NCBI GenBank assembly: GCA_947034895.1
Contig: OX344763.1
Location: forward strand, 41,787,025 to 41,851,024
Reading direction: 5' to 3'
DNA from: Rhytidiadelphus loreus
Lineage: Eukaryota > Streptophyta > Bryopsida > Hypnales > Hylocomiaceae
Length of the DNA stretch: 64,000 nt
Below, in pieces: positions 48,193 through 62,419 of this stretch. The translations under genes and the position numbers were made by a program. Each line of letters starts with the position of its first letter. The first letter of the stretch is position 1. Below the pieces are notes generated by a model. It was not told where the DNA came from. It made no database searches and saw only the letters and a program-made list of their open reading frames with translations.

Positions 48193-48961
48193 CCATTAAA
48201 GTCCCAATACCTTTTTCTATCAAAAATCATTCAAAAAATTTAATTCTATTGCAAAGAACAAAAAATATTTTAAATTATTTTTCTGCATATTTATCTAGGA
48301 TCTTGTACTAAACTAGTGCAAGAATATATGGAAATTTTTTCAAAACTTTGACTTTGTAGATTGCAAGATATTTGCATTTAAAGTGAAAAAAACAAGTTTT
48401 TTTGCACCTTGCTAGACTAGATTTTTAAAATTTGAATCTTCTTAACTTAAATTTTTTACACTGTTGATTTTGAATTTCCAATTTTGTATGTTGAAGAATT
48501 GAGTTGAAAGTCTAAGAATATTTTTTTTAAACACTTAATTTTTACTCATTAAAAAAACATAAAGTAGAAGTAGGTTCAAGATTGAAAGAAAAACTAAACC
48601 ATTAATAGCTCTAAGATGGAATTAAAACATTGATCTCAACCGTGACATTTTTCTAGCAAAACATCTTAAAATTGTGAATTTTCTTAAATTGTGAAAATTG
48701 AGTTGAAAAATGAATCCTACAATTTATTTTTTCAAGAAGATGCTTTGATTGCTCAAAAAATAAGATTGTCCATAACAATTACACAACACTAATCTAAATA
48801 GAATGAACCAAAGCTTTCTATGTAGATAAAAATACAATCTATGAGGAAAAAAATTAAGTTTAACTTCAAAAATAGTTTAAAAAAATCATGATGAATATTG
48901 AGACTATAAGAGCCTACCCAAAATCCATTTTGTCCCCCAAGGGGCAAAGGGACATTAGAGG
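48193..48961. mobile_element. Degenerate TTAA-flanked element, same family as 60875-62419
   Basis: TTAA at 48189-48192 and 48962-48965. The interior matches 60890-61127 and 61790-62400 in order (TAGATTGCAAGATATTTGCA, AAAGTGAAAAAA, AGATGGAATTAAAAC, CAAGATTGTCCATAAC). It lacks the inner element present in the other copy. The ends are decayed versions of CCCCTAAAGGACC. Confidence 0.75.
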
Positions 48962-48965
48962 TTAA

Positions 48966-51900
48966 CCCCCAAAATTTTAGTATTTCATTACTAATTACTA
49001 AAAAAAAGTCAAATTGAACTGTCAAATTTGTTGGACTAATTTTTAATTTTTGGAGAAAAGTTCTAAATGTCAAATAGATTGTGTCATTGACTATATTCAT
49101 TGGACGGCCTCCCTTCATCCACATCATTTAGACTCATAAAAATAGAGTATTGTCAAAATAAAGAACCTTAAATTTCAAGATGAAGGAATTTACATTCTCC
49201 AATTTTTTGGCTTCCCTTGAAGAGCCCAAAATGATCGTTGGAGTAATAAAAGACTCCACTTTGGTTTCATTTGGATATCTTATGCCCCTCTGGCCCTGGT
49301 CACATTTGGAATGTCTATGGCCAAATTTTGCTTTGATAACCGTGATATGCTAAAACCTCTATAATTTCTGACTTTTACCTTGCTTTTGAAGAGGTTGTCC
49401 AATGTCTAAATTTAAATTTTCTTGTACCTTCTCAAAGTTCTTTTGGATGCACTTCCAATGATACAAATTTCAAGTTCTAATTATATACTGTTCAAAAGTT
49501 AGAAATACATTTGGAGGGTCAATATACCGTTACAACTGAGGATGCTCTAAACACCTCACAAGAAGTGAGGCACAGTAAGGCACAGGATGTCTGCTCCTCT
49601 CTCTCCGTTTTGGTATGAGGATTGTTCTAATAACTCCAAATTATTCTCTGCCAAGAACGATTTGCTCTGAAATGTTGCAGAAAAACTTGTGATTGTGGCT
49701 AAACCTACACTACACAATGTGCGATGGGACTCTAAGCCTTCCATTGCCTCCCAATGTGAAGCTTATGAAGCTTATGAAGCTTGTGCAAGCAAAAGGCAGT
49801 CTTATCAGGTGTACGTGTGCTTTGAACGTAGAGCAAGCGGACAGCTTCACCCTATTCCAAATAAGGTACGCACACCCATTGTCATCCTTTCCCACTTGCC
49901 TCCCTATCTACAACTATCCAAGAATTGTGGGCTGAAATCTCGGAGAGGGTATCTGTATTTCATCTTTGAGTGCCTGTGATATAATTCACTACCAAGATAT
50001 GGCGAGAGCTTCAGGAGTGACGCCAAGCTTGATTACGATGATAGCCAAGGGTATTAGGTTGTGCCACTGGCTTCCGCTCAGTTATCATTCAGATGCAGTG
50101 ATATATATGTAAATAATAGAGAAGGCATAGAGTTTTCTCAAACATTTCCAGGACACTTAATGCATCTGAAGATCTCAAGTGTTTCTGGCCGTTCTATTCC
50201 GCAGGTGTTCCCCTGGTTGTGATGCGTTGGAATGACGATGCACACCTGTCACGCATTCAAACTCATTATCACCTTTGCAATCCTTTAGATCGTCGTTTTC
50301 TTAGGAAATTATGTCTCATAAGTGCCACAGAACTTATCTAAACGTTCGCCTCAGTTTCTGCTTAAAGATACACATATCTGCAAACACCATCGTAGCTTGG
50401 GTGGCCTTAGCCATGCTGTGGAAAGTTAAAAGAAACAAGCTATTGAATAGGGAAGAAATTAGCCCTCCTGATTTTTGATTGATATGACTCTTCAAAGACA
50501 CAAGGGACCGCAACTCAACGTGTGAGTTCAATTTTTGTGTCATGAGTACCGAAATTACTAACTCTGGGGATGTGGAAGAACTTCAAATTTTCATCTAGAG
50601 TTTTACCCATAGCCGTGACAGAACAAACAATACCTGAAAATCACTCACCAATGCATGTCTCCGCAAATGAGCTGGTTGAATTCATGGAGCAGTCCGGTAT
50701 CACGCTTTTATAGATCAGGGAAGAGTAACCACGTATTGTCTGGTCTCGTTGAAGATCTATATATGGACCGACACTAGGTCTCACACTTTTGAGTTCAACG
50801 GAATCAGCAATTTTGTTGAACTTAAAGCAGTGAAACTCACTACGAGATCACTCCCAATGATTTGTATTGCTCAGCTGTATGTAAATCTCCAAAGGATGAA
50901 ATGGAGGACAATCAAAAGGAATAATATAATTGTGTGTCACTAATGCTGCCTATTGATGTGGGACAATGCATGACCAGGTTTTAATGAACGCCAGGTCCAT
51001 TGAAGAACTGGAGTTCGTTTTTCACCTGTGTGGTGGACAATTGCTTTGAAGTGCTTACGAAAGAGTCTGATTTTACTCGTAAGTGACAATGTTCAATTGT
51101 TGATTTCAATAACCCACCCTGTTGAGCAAGGTTTTTGATCAACGAACTGGAGAGAAAAACGATTCACTAGCTCCTGCATCATAGAAAGATAGCATCAACA
51201 AGACCTCAGATAATCCACTGAAGATAGCTTCATAAGCAGTAATTTGACACCCACCAGTGTGACAGGCTCATGATTGTAGAAACCCTAGGGTTAAAAACAA
51301 AAGGCTTTTCCTTCAGGCATTATTGGTGTAAACTCCAGCCGCATGCTTCGGAGACCTTCACTACGGGCTCAGTAACAAGCATGTCCCTCACGGATTGTAA
51401 CCAGTCCGGTACAATCTCGGATCCTCGTGGTCACATGACAAAAACGGATCTAATCCCGGATAAGACCGCCACATTAGCTTTCCGAATCATTTCTACGAAT
51501 CATATCTTTTTAAAGCGTTTCATTGGTCTCATCACTCCAGCGCTGTATCTCCTGCTTTGCCTATTTCCTCCTTGACGACACCACCTGAAAGTCAAGAGTT
51601 CCGGAACGTGATGAGAGACTAAGAGTGGATTCTTTCTACCGATTCCTGGACAAAATTCAATTGTCGACTTGAGAAACATTTCTGATTCCTGAACAAGCGA
51701 TTGGATATTTGAATTTGTATCAATGTAAACGCAGCTGCAAAATAAGACATTGTCATCGCCAATTAAAACGAGCTCTGGAGCAGCTGTGTGACCTCAGAAA
51801 TGCCTAAAACGACACTATGGAATAACTTGCACACTTGGCACGCTGTCATTAATTGAAGTTCATTTGTCGCGCCTTCAATCTATGTCATAGCCAATTCTTT

Positions 51901-53520
51901 GGGGACGATGGACAATGAGAGTAAAGAGATTAGAGATTAAAGTGTGATTACAATTACAATAAAAAAAAATTACACTAATGAAATCATGCCATGCTTTAGG
52001 TTCGCTCGTGGAGTAGACCAGGCAAATGACCACGAGAAGACCCACAATTAGCTTCTGGCGGTTATTTCCCTTATCTATGTAGACATGTTTTCACAAAGAG
52101 GTAGTTAGTCCATCCAATTAATTACCAATGCCAGTCAACTTGGGCAGACTCAGTGACTGGAACAAGACATACTTTCCACTGCTGTTCTGTTAACTTTGTT
52201 TCCCATTTGTGTCGAGAACAAATGCCAAAAACGAGGATTGCTTGCAACATAAACCAGCGATGAAGGCCACTGCAATGGAATCTTCAAGTACATCAAGCAT
52301 CCACCGATGGTAATCAACGGTGGAAACATCGTGGACACTGTCAAATTGTCAATCGAAGCATGTTGCCGCACCTTCAGTTGGAACAAAACAACAAAACAGT
52401 GGCTCCAAGTTGCGCTCCGGAACAGTGCAGGACGGATACCAGCCCCACAAGTCGCCGGAGCAGACGAAAAAAATATCAAAGGCATGGAGGAAAAAATATC
52501 AAATGCAGGTCTTTTGAAAAAATCACCCACCCCAGACAGTTCTGTCGACACTCTCACCTTTTTCTAAACTGGCGAGATATTTCGTCTTGGCAGTGTTGTA
52601 CTCCCGAGACATGATAGTGATGATACCACCCATGGATTCCATGCTGCAGAAAGACACTAACAGGGGAAGGTGACCTTCCGTTCCAAGGCACCGGTTTGTC
52701 CTATACATTAGTACTGCGAGCGCAAAATTTGCATCACTACTCCAGTTCGTGGATGGTTCCGTTTCCTTCCCCTGTCGCTGAAAGCCTGCCTGCTGCAACG
52801 GCCGCTCCGAATCAAAAGGCCAGGGAGAACTGACCCCCTCGCTCAGCCCTGCGGGCAAACCCTAGAATTATTTATTTTGTGCACATGAATTTTTTTGCAA
52901 ATTTTGAATTCATTTTTGCGATCAGAGACCCCAAATTAGCTAGGTGAGGTCAAGTGTATACCCTAGAACGGCCCAAAATAGGGAGCATTTTTTTTACTTG
53001 CACCCCTGGTAAGGCCGAGCGAGGGGGTCAATCCACCCTGATCAATCAAAAGCAGCAATGCTAGAGGTCGGCCAGTAAGTTTAGGCCTTGGAAATCCATC
53101 CGATGTGGCCCGCCCGCCCGCTCAGCCCCGTCAGTCAGTCCTTGGGGGCCTGGCCTGGCTGCACTGGTGGGGCCTTGGCGAGTGTGAGCCTGTGAGAGAG
53201 TCCGAGTGATTGGAGCCAAGCAAAAGGAACGGGCCAATTGGGCTCGAGATTTCCGCACCAGGCATGTGAGGGCCACTGGAGGCTGGCAGAGCAGAGGCGG
53301 AGCAGCAGGCGCCACAGGACGGAACCCAAAGGCACGGCGCGTAGGCAGCAGGCAGGCAGGCAGGCAGAGGGCTCAGTCAGTCTCCCCTCCCTCACAGCTC
53401 AGTTGTCAGCACTGTTTGCTGCCTGGTTGGTATCATAGTACTGTAGAAGTTCGGTCAGTGGAGTACAGTACAGGAAGGAATTTACAGTGAGCAGACTACT
53501 CACCTGGTTTCCTCCCATGG
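48966..53520. other. Region of mixed composition without recognisable genes
   Basis: 49.5-53.5 kb is GC-richer than its surroundings and carries several frames of 60-135 codons on both strands (for example 49689-49979, 51270-51575, 52150-52557 minus, 52307-52567). None shows a domain, signal peptide or splice-consistent continuation that I recognise. A short (GGCA)n run is at about 53344-53368. It may contain decayed or lineage-specific exons. Confidence 0.4.
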
Positions 53521-53526
53521 CGGCTC

Positions 53527-53651
53527 CTGGGAACGCACCTCCGAAGCTGAAGAGACCGGCGCCGTTTCCGAGGTCCAGTGGTCTGCTGCACTGGGAACGC
53601 ACATCCGAAGCTGAAGAGCCCGTTCAGGCAGGTCGAGTGGTCTGTGCTGCA
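53527..53651. repeat. Two-unit GC-rich tandem repeat
   Basis: Two units of about 62 bp sharing CTGGGAACGCAC, TCCGAAGCTGAAGAG and GTGGTCTG. A single decayed version lies at about 56125-56215. Confidence 0.85.
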
Positions 53652-53659
53652 GGCACTTT

Positions 53660-56600
53660 TTTTTTTTTCGGGAAACCAGTGTGTTCAAGGAAGGAACACA
53701 CGGCAAGGGTTTTCCGTCAGGAGGAGAGGCTGATTTCACATAAGGTAATGATGTTGTTGCTGCCAGGGGTTGAACTTCCACAACCACACCATTCAGTTTG
53801 GGTACCTTACCTCCATCATGTGGTAATTTAGGGTCATTTCGGACTAGCTTCAAGCACTTTTCATTGCAATAGTGCAATTCCAGGGAGCTGAAAGGGAATT
53901 AACCTCTAACTACGTAATTGACCAATATGGTCAATGCAAAATTTTAGGCTTGTTTTGATGTGGGGAGTTGAATTCCTCAATAAAATTTACAGGCAGAATT
54001 GAAGGTTACCAATTGGGAGCTTTTAATTTTCACTGAAAAAGGTAAATATTTGATTTTTGAGAAAACCCCAAAAGTATATTTTTACCATTAGTGGAAGAGT
54101 AAATTGTTTGTAAATTTTACTTGATTTCCCGGCTTTAAGTAAAGCTTGCCAATTTATCTTGATTTGAGATCTAAAAAACTGTACATATCCATTTGCTTTG
54201 AAAATGGTCCCAATGGAAAGAGTAAAGTGTTTTCATGATTTTCACCATTGAAAATTTAAATAGGCAAGTGTTGATTTGGAGTTATTTGCAATTTCTACTT
54301 ATTAAAGAAAATTGCATTTCAACAATTGCAAGGTGGATTGTGTAATGAGTTTGATAGCTCTTGATTTGAACTTAAGGTTTTTGGAAGGGCATTTTAGTGT
54401 GCTAACACAATTTCTAGTTGTTCATGTCACCTCCAATCCCAAAAAACTCTTATTTGCAATTTTCTCAAACATTGTGGTCAAGGGCAACATACTAAAAATA
54501 AAATACATACATTTCTCTTGTTATAATCTCACAACTCTTGTGTAATTTCACTCACAAAATTGGTATGCACACTAATAGGCAAGTTTTTCAAACATCTATA
54601 CAATTAAATTTTGAAAAAACAAACAATTTGCTTCATTGGAGATAACTATAAATAGACACTCACAAAATTGGTATGCACATAAAAAAACATTTAGAAAGAT
54701 TTGGACACTAAGGGGTTAATTAAAGTGGTTTGCTCTTGAAACGACCATTTAAGATCAGATTGTCTTTGGGAGGAAGCTAAACTCCTCAAAAAAAATTCAA
54801 AAAATTTTCATAGGAAGAAAAATGGAGTTGGCATCTAACTCAAGTCGTTACATATTTTTTGGAATTAGTTATGAATTTTTGAAATGTACATTATTGGTTC
54901 ATTGAAGAAAGAAAAATGTACTTACGTGTCATGATCGCTTATAGAACATAGTCACTTTTAGAGTAAACTCCGTTACACCCAAAACCGACTAAAAAAGTAA
55001 TTGCACATTGTTCCTATTATTAAATGGCTTAATTTTTTGTTGGATCTTATTAGAAGTAAAAAAAGGTGTGCATGCCACATTTAACTACTTTTGGACTACT
55101 AAGTGAATTATGGACAAAATATTCAAAGATCTCTAGATAATAACAATTGTAGATCTCCAAATGTTTTATTGATCTTTATAAATTTTATATTGATCTCCCG
55201 ATATTTTGCATAGATCTCCTGATGTTTTGCTTTATCTCCAAACGAACATTTTTTTCTATTATGAATTATGAACCCTTCGAAAGTCCAAAAGTAGTTAAAT
55301 GCAACATATTCGAAGTAGATTCCCCTCCTACTCATTTTCGGGACACCTACTAAATAAATGATGAATTTTCAAAGTGTTGAAAATAGGTGTTTTTATAATC
55401 AACAGTTGGTATTATTTTTAGTCCCTATACTCTTGTAAATAGTGGGAATACATTTTAGGCAAGGATCTCTAAGTCAAGTTGTTTTTAAAAAAGGGTCAAA
55501 TTACTAGGTGCAACTATGTGAAGGTAGGGACTCATCCACCTTAACCCGAAGCTATGTCCATGTAGCACTAGCTCATTTCCCTCCTTAAACTTCCTCCCAC
55601 GTAAGCTTAACTTTGTTAATGCAAAGCCTTTCCTTTGATCCAAAGCCAAAACATGATGTAAATTCTAGTATAAAGTAGGGAAAATTAAAAGTTATACATT
55701 TTCTAATTTGTACAATTTCTATTATGAGATTGATAAAATATATATTTTCTAATTAGAAAATAATAGGAGATTTCAATACATCAAAGAAATGCATCATTTG
55801 GATACCATATACATTAATTATCATGGATTCAAGTTTTTGCGATAAATGTTCTAAAATTGTTTCTTGAACAATTATAGCCAAACATATTGATGTTGGAGAC
55901 ATCCATAATGAGAACATCTAGTATTCAAGTAGTACTTTTAGGCACCTCATGCATTTGAATGTCCCTCATAGGAAGAATTAATGGACGTGTTGCCCCCATT
56001 GAGACAAATGAATCTTTTTTTGTATATAGACAAACATAAGAGGAGATAGCAATTGAAGATATATTTTAGCAACTTATGTTGGGTGAGATTGTAAAGAAAG
56101 CTATTTAGAGTCTTCCTCCAATGGTGGTTATTGGGAACCCATCTTTGAAGTTGAACAACCCATTTAGAAGTACAAACAATCTATTGCACTTTTAGTGCAA
56201 TTCCAATGTGTTACACTAGAACAACAACAACAATATGTGTCCAAAGAAGAACTTGGTTATGGTTTCTATTATGGAATTGTAAATGCATATGTTGTCCCTC
56301 AATAGTAGTTTCAAAAGGATTGTATATATTCTTAGACTGCATTTTTGAACTCCATATAATAAAATACAAATTTTTATAATAAGTACATCTAAAACCAACC
56401 CAAGACTATTATGTATAGAGGTTTTAGACTTTAGGTAAGAATCTAGATGGAATTTTTTACAAATTTTTTACAATTAGATGCCCGACTAGATGATATTATC
56501 TCCCTGAAAAGCATGATTTTTTGGTTTTATTCATAAATACTAATGAATTAAATTTAAAGATTACCAAACAATTAAAAGTGTATGGACTAAAGCAATTATC

Positions 56601-58140
56601 AAAAATTGAAAGGGAATGAAGGATCAAAACTAGAAGTTGAGGGGAATGAAGAATCTATTGAAGCATAATTTATAGAATGGTCTTTGGATATCGATGAATA
56701 GTATCAAATTGTAGTGCCCAAATCCCACATTGGCAACAAACTAGTATTAATATAGGCCTTGGGCACCATTCTCTAGCACAATTCCTTGGTACACAAAGCC
56801 CACCTTTTCTACTAGTGTAGATAGATAATTCAATTAACTTTTAACCCCTAAGAGCTCCGACACTCATTTTTTGGATGATGAAGACATTACTTCAAGCAAA
56901 TGTTTTGTCCAAATGCCTCCTTGTTCATCCAAAATAATTCTTGAATCATTGAAAAATGGCCTTTCTTTGTGATCAATTTGATGAGCTTGAGGTAAATAAT
57001 GTATTTTCACAGAGATATAAGTAAAAATTAATAAAAATGAGTAAAAATTCCAAAGAAGATGATGGGGCTAAAGAATCAGGGGATGTTGCTATGGACCTGA
57101 TTACAAAACTATACATCACAATAGAAAAGATTACAAATAACGTAGTTTTAACTAATTACACTAATTTTTATACCTTTTATAATTTATTTATTTTTTAAAA
57201 TAATTGTTAAATTATTATTCTACTTTATATATATATATATATTTAATATTTGTATATAAAATATCTAAAGGCATTCTAGAAAATCTAAAGAGTGTTATAG
57301 TAACCAAGAGTTGTAACTATGAAAATGATCCATCCTATTTCTTGGTCATAGGTGAATGAACCTCGAGTACCATGGTAGTTCATATAGCAATTCTTGTCAC
57401 AATCTTGGTACCATACAAAGAATTGTTGTTCACTTATAATATCATAGAATATTTTTCTATTCTCAATTGGCTCTAGTGATTCTTGTAAATTCTCCACCTA
57501 TCATTTAGCCTATGATGTAGGATCTAGAAAATAAAAACTCTTGATTTACTCTAGTCTCATAATGGAATTTCAATTTCAATTTCAATTTTTGGATTGGTTT
57601 TAAAATTAATGGTTGGATACATGTTGGCATTTGTCAAAACAAAATGCACATCTAATTAATTTTCTTAACCATATACAGATCAACAATAATTTTTTGACTT
57701 TCTTTAATTCCTTATAGACAAAAGATCCCAGAAAATGTTATAAAATATGTTTTTTCAAGACTTTTACAGAAATGAAGATCATAAAATTTGCATCCCAAGC
57801 ACTTACAATGAACATAATATGGAGTTAGGCAATTAAGTGGTATTTTTTTTTTGTAATTTAGTCTTCATATTCTATATTTCTAATTTTTCAAAGAGATGGG
57901 TGTGTTGAAGACACTTGTACACAATAACTACACAATATATTCATAAATCCTTTAATAAAGAATTCCTAACATAAGTCTTCTATGACCGTGAAACTTTAAG
58001 AATTTTGAAATGAACATGATTAGATATTATTTTTAATTTGTCAATGTTTTCACACCTATTGTTGTACTTTAATTTGCAATTTGCAATGCGCTTTCAAAAG
58101 TAGAATTCGTAAATATTTTATTGAAAATAAAAAAGTGATA
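53660..58140. other. AT-rich noncoding stretch with repeat debris
   Basis: No gene seen. Nearly all frames are under 80 codons. 56125-56215 is a C-to-T-decayed copy of the 53.5-kb unit. A short (TA)n run is at about 57225-57242. Confidence 0.55.
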
Positions 58141-59510
58141 AATTATGAAACATCAAAAGAATTTGCATAATTTGATTAACTAGCTTGGTCATTGAATGCT
58201 TCATGATATTTGCACAAGGGTAGAAATAAAATTGAACACTTACTAAAATGAAAATTTTGTATTTCAGTTCTCCTTTATATCATAATTTATTATGCCTCAA
58301 AGGATCAAGATCAACATTCCAAGGTCATGGTTCTTTAGGGGGGGGGACTAAAAATGTAGTCCTCTAGCACTATTTTTTAATTCCATTTAGACTTTTGAAA
58401 TTCATTATCTCAATGGTGGTTCAAAACTTTTATCTATGAACAATTTCAGTACATGCCACATGGGTTATACTACCTTTAGTTACCAAATACTAAACTAAAA
58501 GAATTGGATTTGATTTAGATTCTTTTAATGTACTCTAAATGTGCCATAGTTTAGGTTTTAAATGTTTTCTTATCTTTGAAAAAACACATGGTTGCCAGTT
58601 GCAACCAATTTATAACAAGTCTTTTATTCTTTAAGCACCTTAAAAATAACATTTTTTACTTTAATTAATTTTTCAATTGGGAATACCGACCCTGATCACT
58701 GGGTACAATAATCAAAGTGAAATTGCTTCCAACTCTCTAAGTTAGTCTCAACTAGCCCCTAAAGGACCAAGTGTCTATTCAACAAAGTCTTGAAAATTCA
58801 ATTAGGGTCATACAAAGTAAACTTTGAATGGTTGTTCTCAAAATTATGACACAAATAAGAACATTCATTGCCTTCATGGAAATTTTAAAAATCTAATCAA
58901 ATGCTTAGATAAAGAGTTATGCAACCTAAAAAAATCCAAACAATTTTGGCGTCTTTTGCTAAATTCTTCATCTACTTTTGAAATTTGGCATGTAGGTTAT
59001 TAATATGACGCAATATGTAATTGTAAAACAAAAATATTTAGTACAAAAATCTCATTCCAAGAGGAGTCAAACTCTACTAATCTTGTCAAATAAGTTTGAG
59101 AAAAAACATTTCTAACTTCAAAGTCCACTATCTTGAAATTTATGACTTTGATTTTTTTTAAATTTTCCCACATATTCCAAATGTTTGTCTTTAAGTTTTC
59201 ACCATTTTGATTTCAAACAAAAAATTTCCTCTCTACATAAAAAATTAGCAAGTGACTAGTGTATTGCTAGTTCACTTAACTCCTAGAGTCCCAAGGCCAT
59301 TTATTTTGGTCAAAAAACTCTCAAAACTCCCAATTTCAATGCAAACAACAAAATTTTCAAACCTTTGTTTCTTTTGCATATCCAACTAGAGGTTCTTGGA
59401 CTAGAATAGCATGAAAATGTATAGAAAAAAATTGAGTAACTTTGAGTGTATTGATCAAAAGATATAAGGCTTTAAAATAAAGAAAACAAATTTTTCACTC
59501 TTAGCCTGAA
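58141..59510. repeat. Dispersed repeat, copy B (continuous)
   Basis: Continuous counterpart of 39108-39980 plus 46435-47125. Because the two halves are adjacent here, it shows that 39980-46435 is an insertion in copy A, or that copy B lost that sequence. It includes the left end of a TTAA-type element at 59276 (CTCCTAGAGTCCCAAGGCC). Confidence 0.85.
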
Positions 59511-60870
59511 AAGATTATGATGATTTGAATCTTCTTAATTTAAAAGTTTTATACTATGAATTGAAAATTAGATTTTTTATGTTAAAGAATTGAATTGGAA
59601 GCTTGGGGAAAAATCACCCCCCCTTCCATATGATTTTCATTCTTTAAAAAATTGTTAAGTCGAAGTAGGTACAAGATAGAAGGAAAAAACAAAATGTTGA
59701 TAGCTCTGAGTTGGAATTAAAACACATTAATCCCAATAGTGAGATTGTTTTAGAAAAACTAAACTAAACTATGTGCAACTTTATTTTATAAAAAAATTTA
59801 AAATTGAGTTTATAAGTAGATCCAATACAATATTTTCTTAAACAATTTGCTAAAATTGCCAATAAAACAAGAAGCTTCATGACTTTCACATCACTTATCC
59901 AAATGTAATTTTGCTTGAGTGTACCTAACAAGGTTTAGAACTTAATAGTGGAAAGACACAAATTCATCAAGAGCAAAAATTTTACTCCAAGAATACTCAA
60001 AGTCTACTTATCTTGTTTCGCATAAATAAAAGAAGATTTTTTCTCACTTCAAATGTTATAATCTTTCAAACTACATGGTCAAATGGGCTGAAATTTTTTA
60101 TTCATATTCATAATACTCTACTAAACTTTCATATGGTTGAAGTTCCAAATAAAAAATAGTACCAATTTTGGGCAGTATACTAAAAATGGTAGTTTTTGAC
60201 AATTTTTCTTGACAAACACTTAGTTCCTTTAGGGACTAGCATGAGCATCACACTAGGAAATTCAAGATGAAAATTACTTTGACCTTTGAATGATCCTTAG
60301 GTGAATCCTTCATAATAGTCACCACAACTACTCTAGTTCATAACATTATTAGCATAACCAAGTAATGGTCCTTCCCATGGTGGGAAGGTCATTAGATGAG
60401 ATTTCAGGCTGCGAAAGGGCTGCGAGTTCCCAACCTGTTCCCAACATGGGAATTGTGCTCCCGCAGTGCAGTGACATGGCATGGAGACTGCCACGTCACT
60501 TTTTGGAAAAAATTAATTAATTAATTAATTATTGCATTTTGAAAAGTTTTTTTTTTTTTTTTAATAATTTTTTTGAAAAGGTGACGTGGCAGCGCTCGCG
60601 TTCACAGGGATGGGAGGGAACTGCTGGGAACTAGGCACCGAGAGGTGCTTGAAATAGCCCTCCAGGATCTCAGAATCCCTTCTAATGATTATATTTTACT
60701 AAATATATGGGAGGGACTTATCAATTAATTCAAGGATTGGAGTTGGCTTGAAGAACCATCAATAAGACAACTTTGTCCAAAGATGCAAAGGGACTTTTGC
60801 CTCATTGGTAAACAATATTATGTCATCTAATGTAACTTACATGTGAATATTAACCAAAATAATTCATACC
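59511..60870. other. Noncoding stretch between repeats
   Basis: Repeat-like AT-rich DNA. 60400-60690 is GC-richer, contains GACGTGGCAG and GCCACGTCAC (ACGT-core strings in inverted orientation), and resembles 28950-29210. Confidence 0.5.
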
Positions 60871-60874
60871 TTAA

Positions 60875-62419
60875 CCCCTAAAGGACCAAGGCCTTTTTTC
60901 TACCAAAAAACACTCAAAACTGCCATTTCTATAGCAAAGAGTAAAAAAAATTGAAAATTATTATTTTTGAACATCTAACCATAGGATCTTACACATAAAT
61001 AATATAAAAATGTGTAGAAAAAATTTCAGAATTTTTTACTGTATAGATTGCAAGATATCTGCATTTAAAGTGAAAAAACAAGTTTTTCAGCACATTGCGG
61101 GACTATATTATTTGACTTTAAACCTTCTTAACCCCTAAATGCCCAAGGCATGTTTTCAGCTTCCTGAAAACTGCTCTAAATTGAACAAAATGCCAACATT
61201 TTGATAAGATGTTTCAATTTTTCTGAAATTGTAACCGTACAAATTCAAACTAGACTTATTAGAAATTGCATAGGAAAAGAAAGCACAATAATATCACTTA
61301 TGAAGTGAAAGATTATTACGTTTGATTATGAGGGTGCTAAAATTGCAAAAAGGAATTGAAGTCTTTTTTGCAAGTCAAATCTAAAAAGTTGACGACCAAA
61401 AAAATATGAGGTTAACAGGCCTAACTTGAAGAACCCAAATCAATTTACGACTTTTCAAAATTCACTCTACAACTTTTTAAAATGAATTTAGAATGTGATT
61501 TTTTCTCCAAGATCTAGTGTATTTGAGGCTCATTTCCAAGAGCTCTTAACACTATGGAAAGTCAAGATTGCACAAGGTACCTGTGCACAAAATCTCTTAT
61601 AGAAAAATCATTGTCATTTATTTTCAAGATCAGACTTTTGGAGGCAAAACTAGACTTCAAGAAGAACATTTAAAAAATATAATCTACTAAAAATAGCAAA
61701 TTGGCTAGGATTTATTTAACTTCAAAGTTTTGCAAACACCATATTTTGGTGCCTTGGGCATTTAGGGGTTAAATTAAAATTTTTGCACCACAGTGTTTTG
61801 AGCTTTAAATCTTTGTGGTGGAGAATTGAGTTGAGGGATTAGGAAAAAAAAAATTATTCTTAAAAAAATTATTAAGTAGAAGTAAGTATGGGATAGAAGG
61901 AAAATCTAAATTATCAATATCTCTAAGATGGAATTAAAACACACTAATCCCAATGGTGAGATTGTTCTAGAAATGAAGCTAAACCATGTGGAAATTTGTT
62001 TTTGAAAAATTGTAAAAATTGCATCCAGAAATGAATCCTATAAGTTATTTTTCCAAAAAGATGCTCCAATTGTCCGAAAAACAAGATTGTCCATAACTTT
62101 CTCATAACAAATCCAAATGGAATGAATCAAAACTTTCCATGTAAACAGAAATATAATCTATGAGAAAAAAATAATTAATTCAAATTTTTGAATTTTTATT
62201 TTATGCCCCCTCTCCCACCCTCTCCCACCCTCTCCCTTGTTATTTGGGCATAACTTTTGTTCCTAGGCACCAATTGGAAAAAAAAATTATATTCCCATGA
62301 AGCTAATCAATTTTTCTATCTTCAAAAAAAGTTTAAAAAAATCAGAAAAAAAACTGAGACAGTAGGTACCTGCTTGAAATTCCACTTGTCCTTCAAAGGG
62401 ACAAATGGTCCTTTAGGGG
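60875..62419. mobile_element. TTAA-flanked non-autonomous element, outer (piggyBac-like)
   Basis: Perfect 13-bp inverted ends, CCCCTAAAGGACC and GGTCCTTTAGGGG, flanked by TTAA at 60871-60874 and 62420-62423. The 1545 bp include a second element at 61132-61768. No coding capacity. TTAA duplication with CCC-starting ends is the hallmark of the piggyBac superfamily; assignment is by ends only. Confidence 0.8.
61132..61768. mobile_element. TTAA-flanked non-autonomous element, inner (piggyBac-like)
   Basis: Perfect 19-bp inverted ends (CCCCTAAATGCCCAAGGCA) flanked by TTAA at 61128-61131 and 61769-61772. The related copy at 48.44 kb reads CTTCTTAACTTAAATTTT without this insert, giving an approximate empty site. 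The interior (CCGTACAAATT, TAGAAATTGCATAGG) resembles 8.60-8.70 kb. Confidence 0.88.

Noticed and set aside
52150..52858. Possible genes in overlapping frames on both strands at 52.1-52.9 kb
   Set aside because: The frames conflict with each other and have no recognisable domain or splice-consistent continuation. Left as unassigned.
53741..53790. tRNA or SINE B-box (GGGGTTGAACTTCC)
   Set aside because: There is no matching A-box or cloverleaf around it, only a short resemblance.
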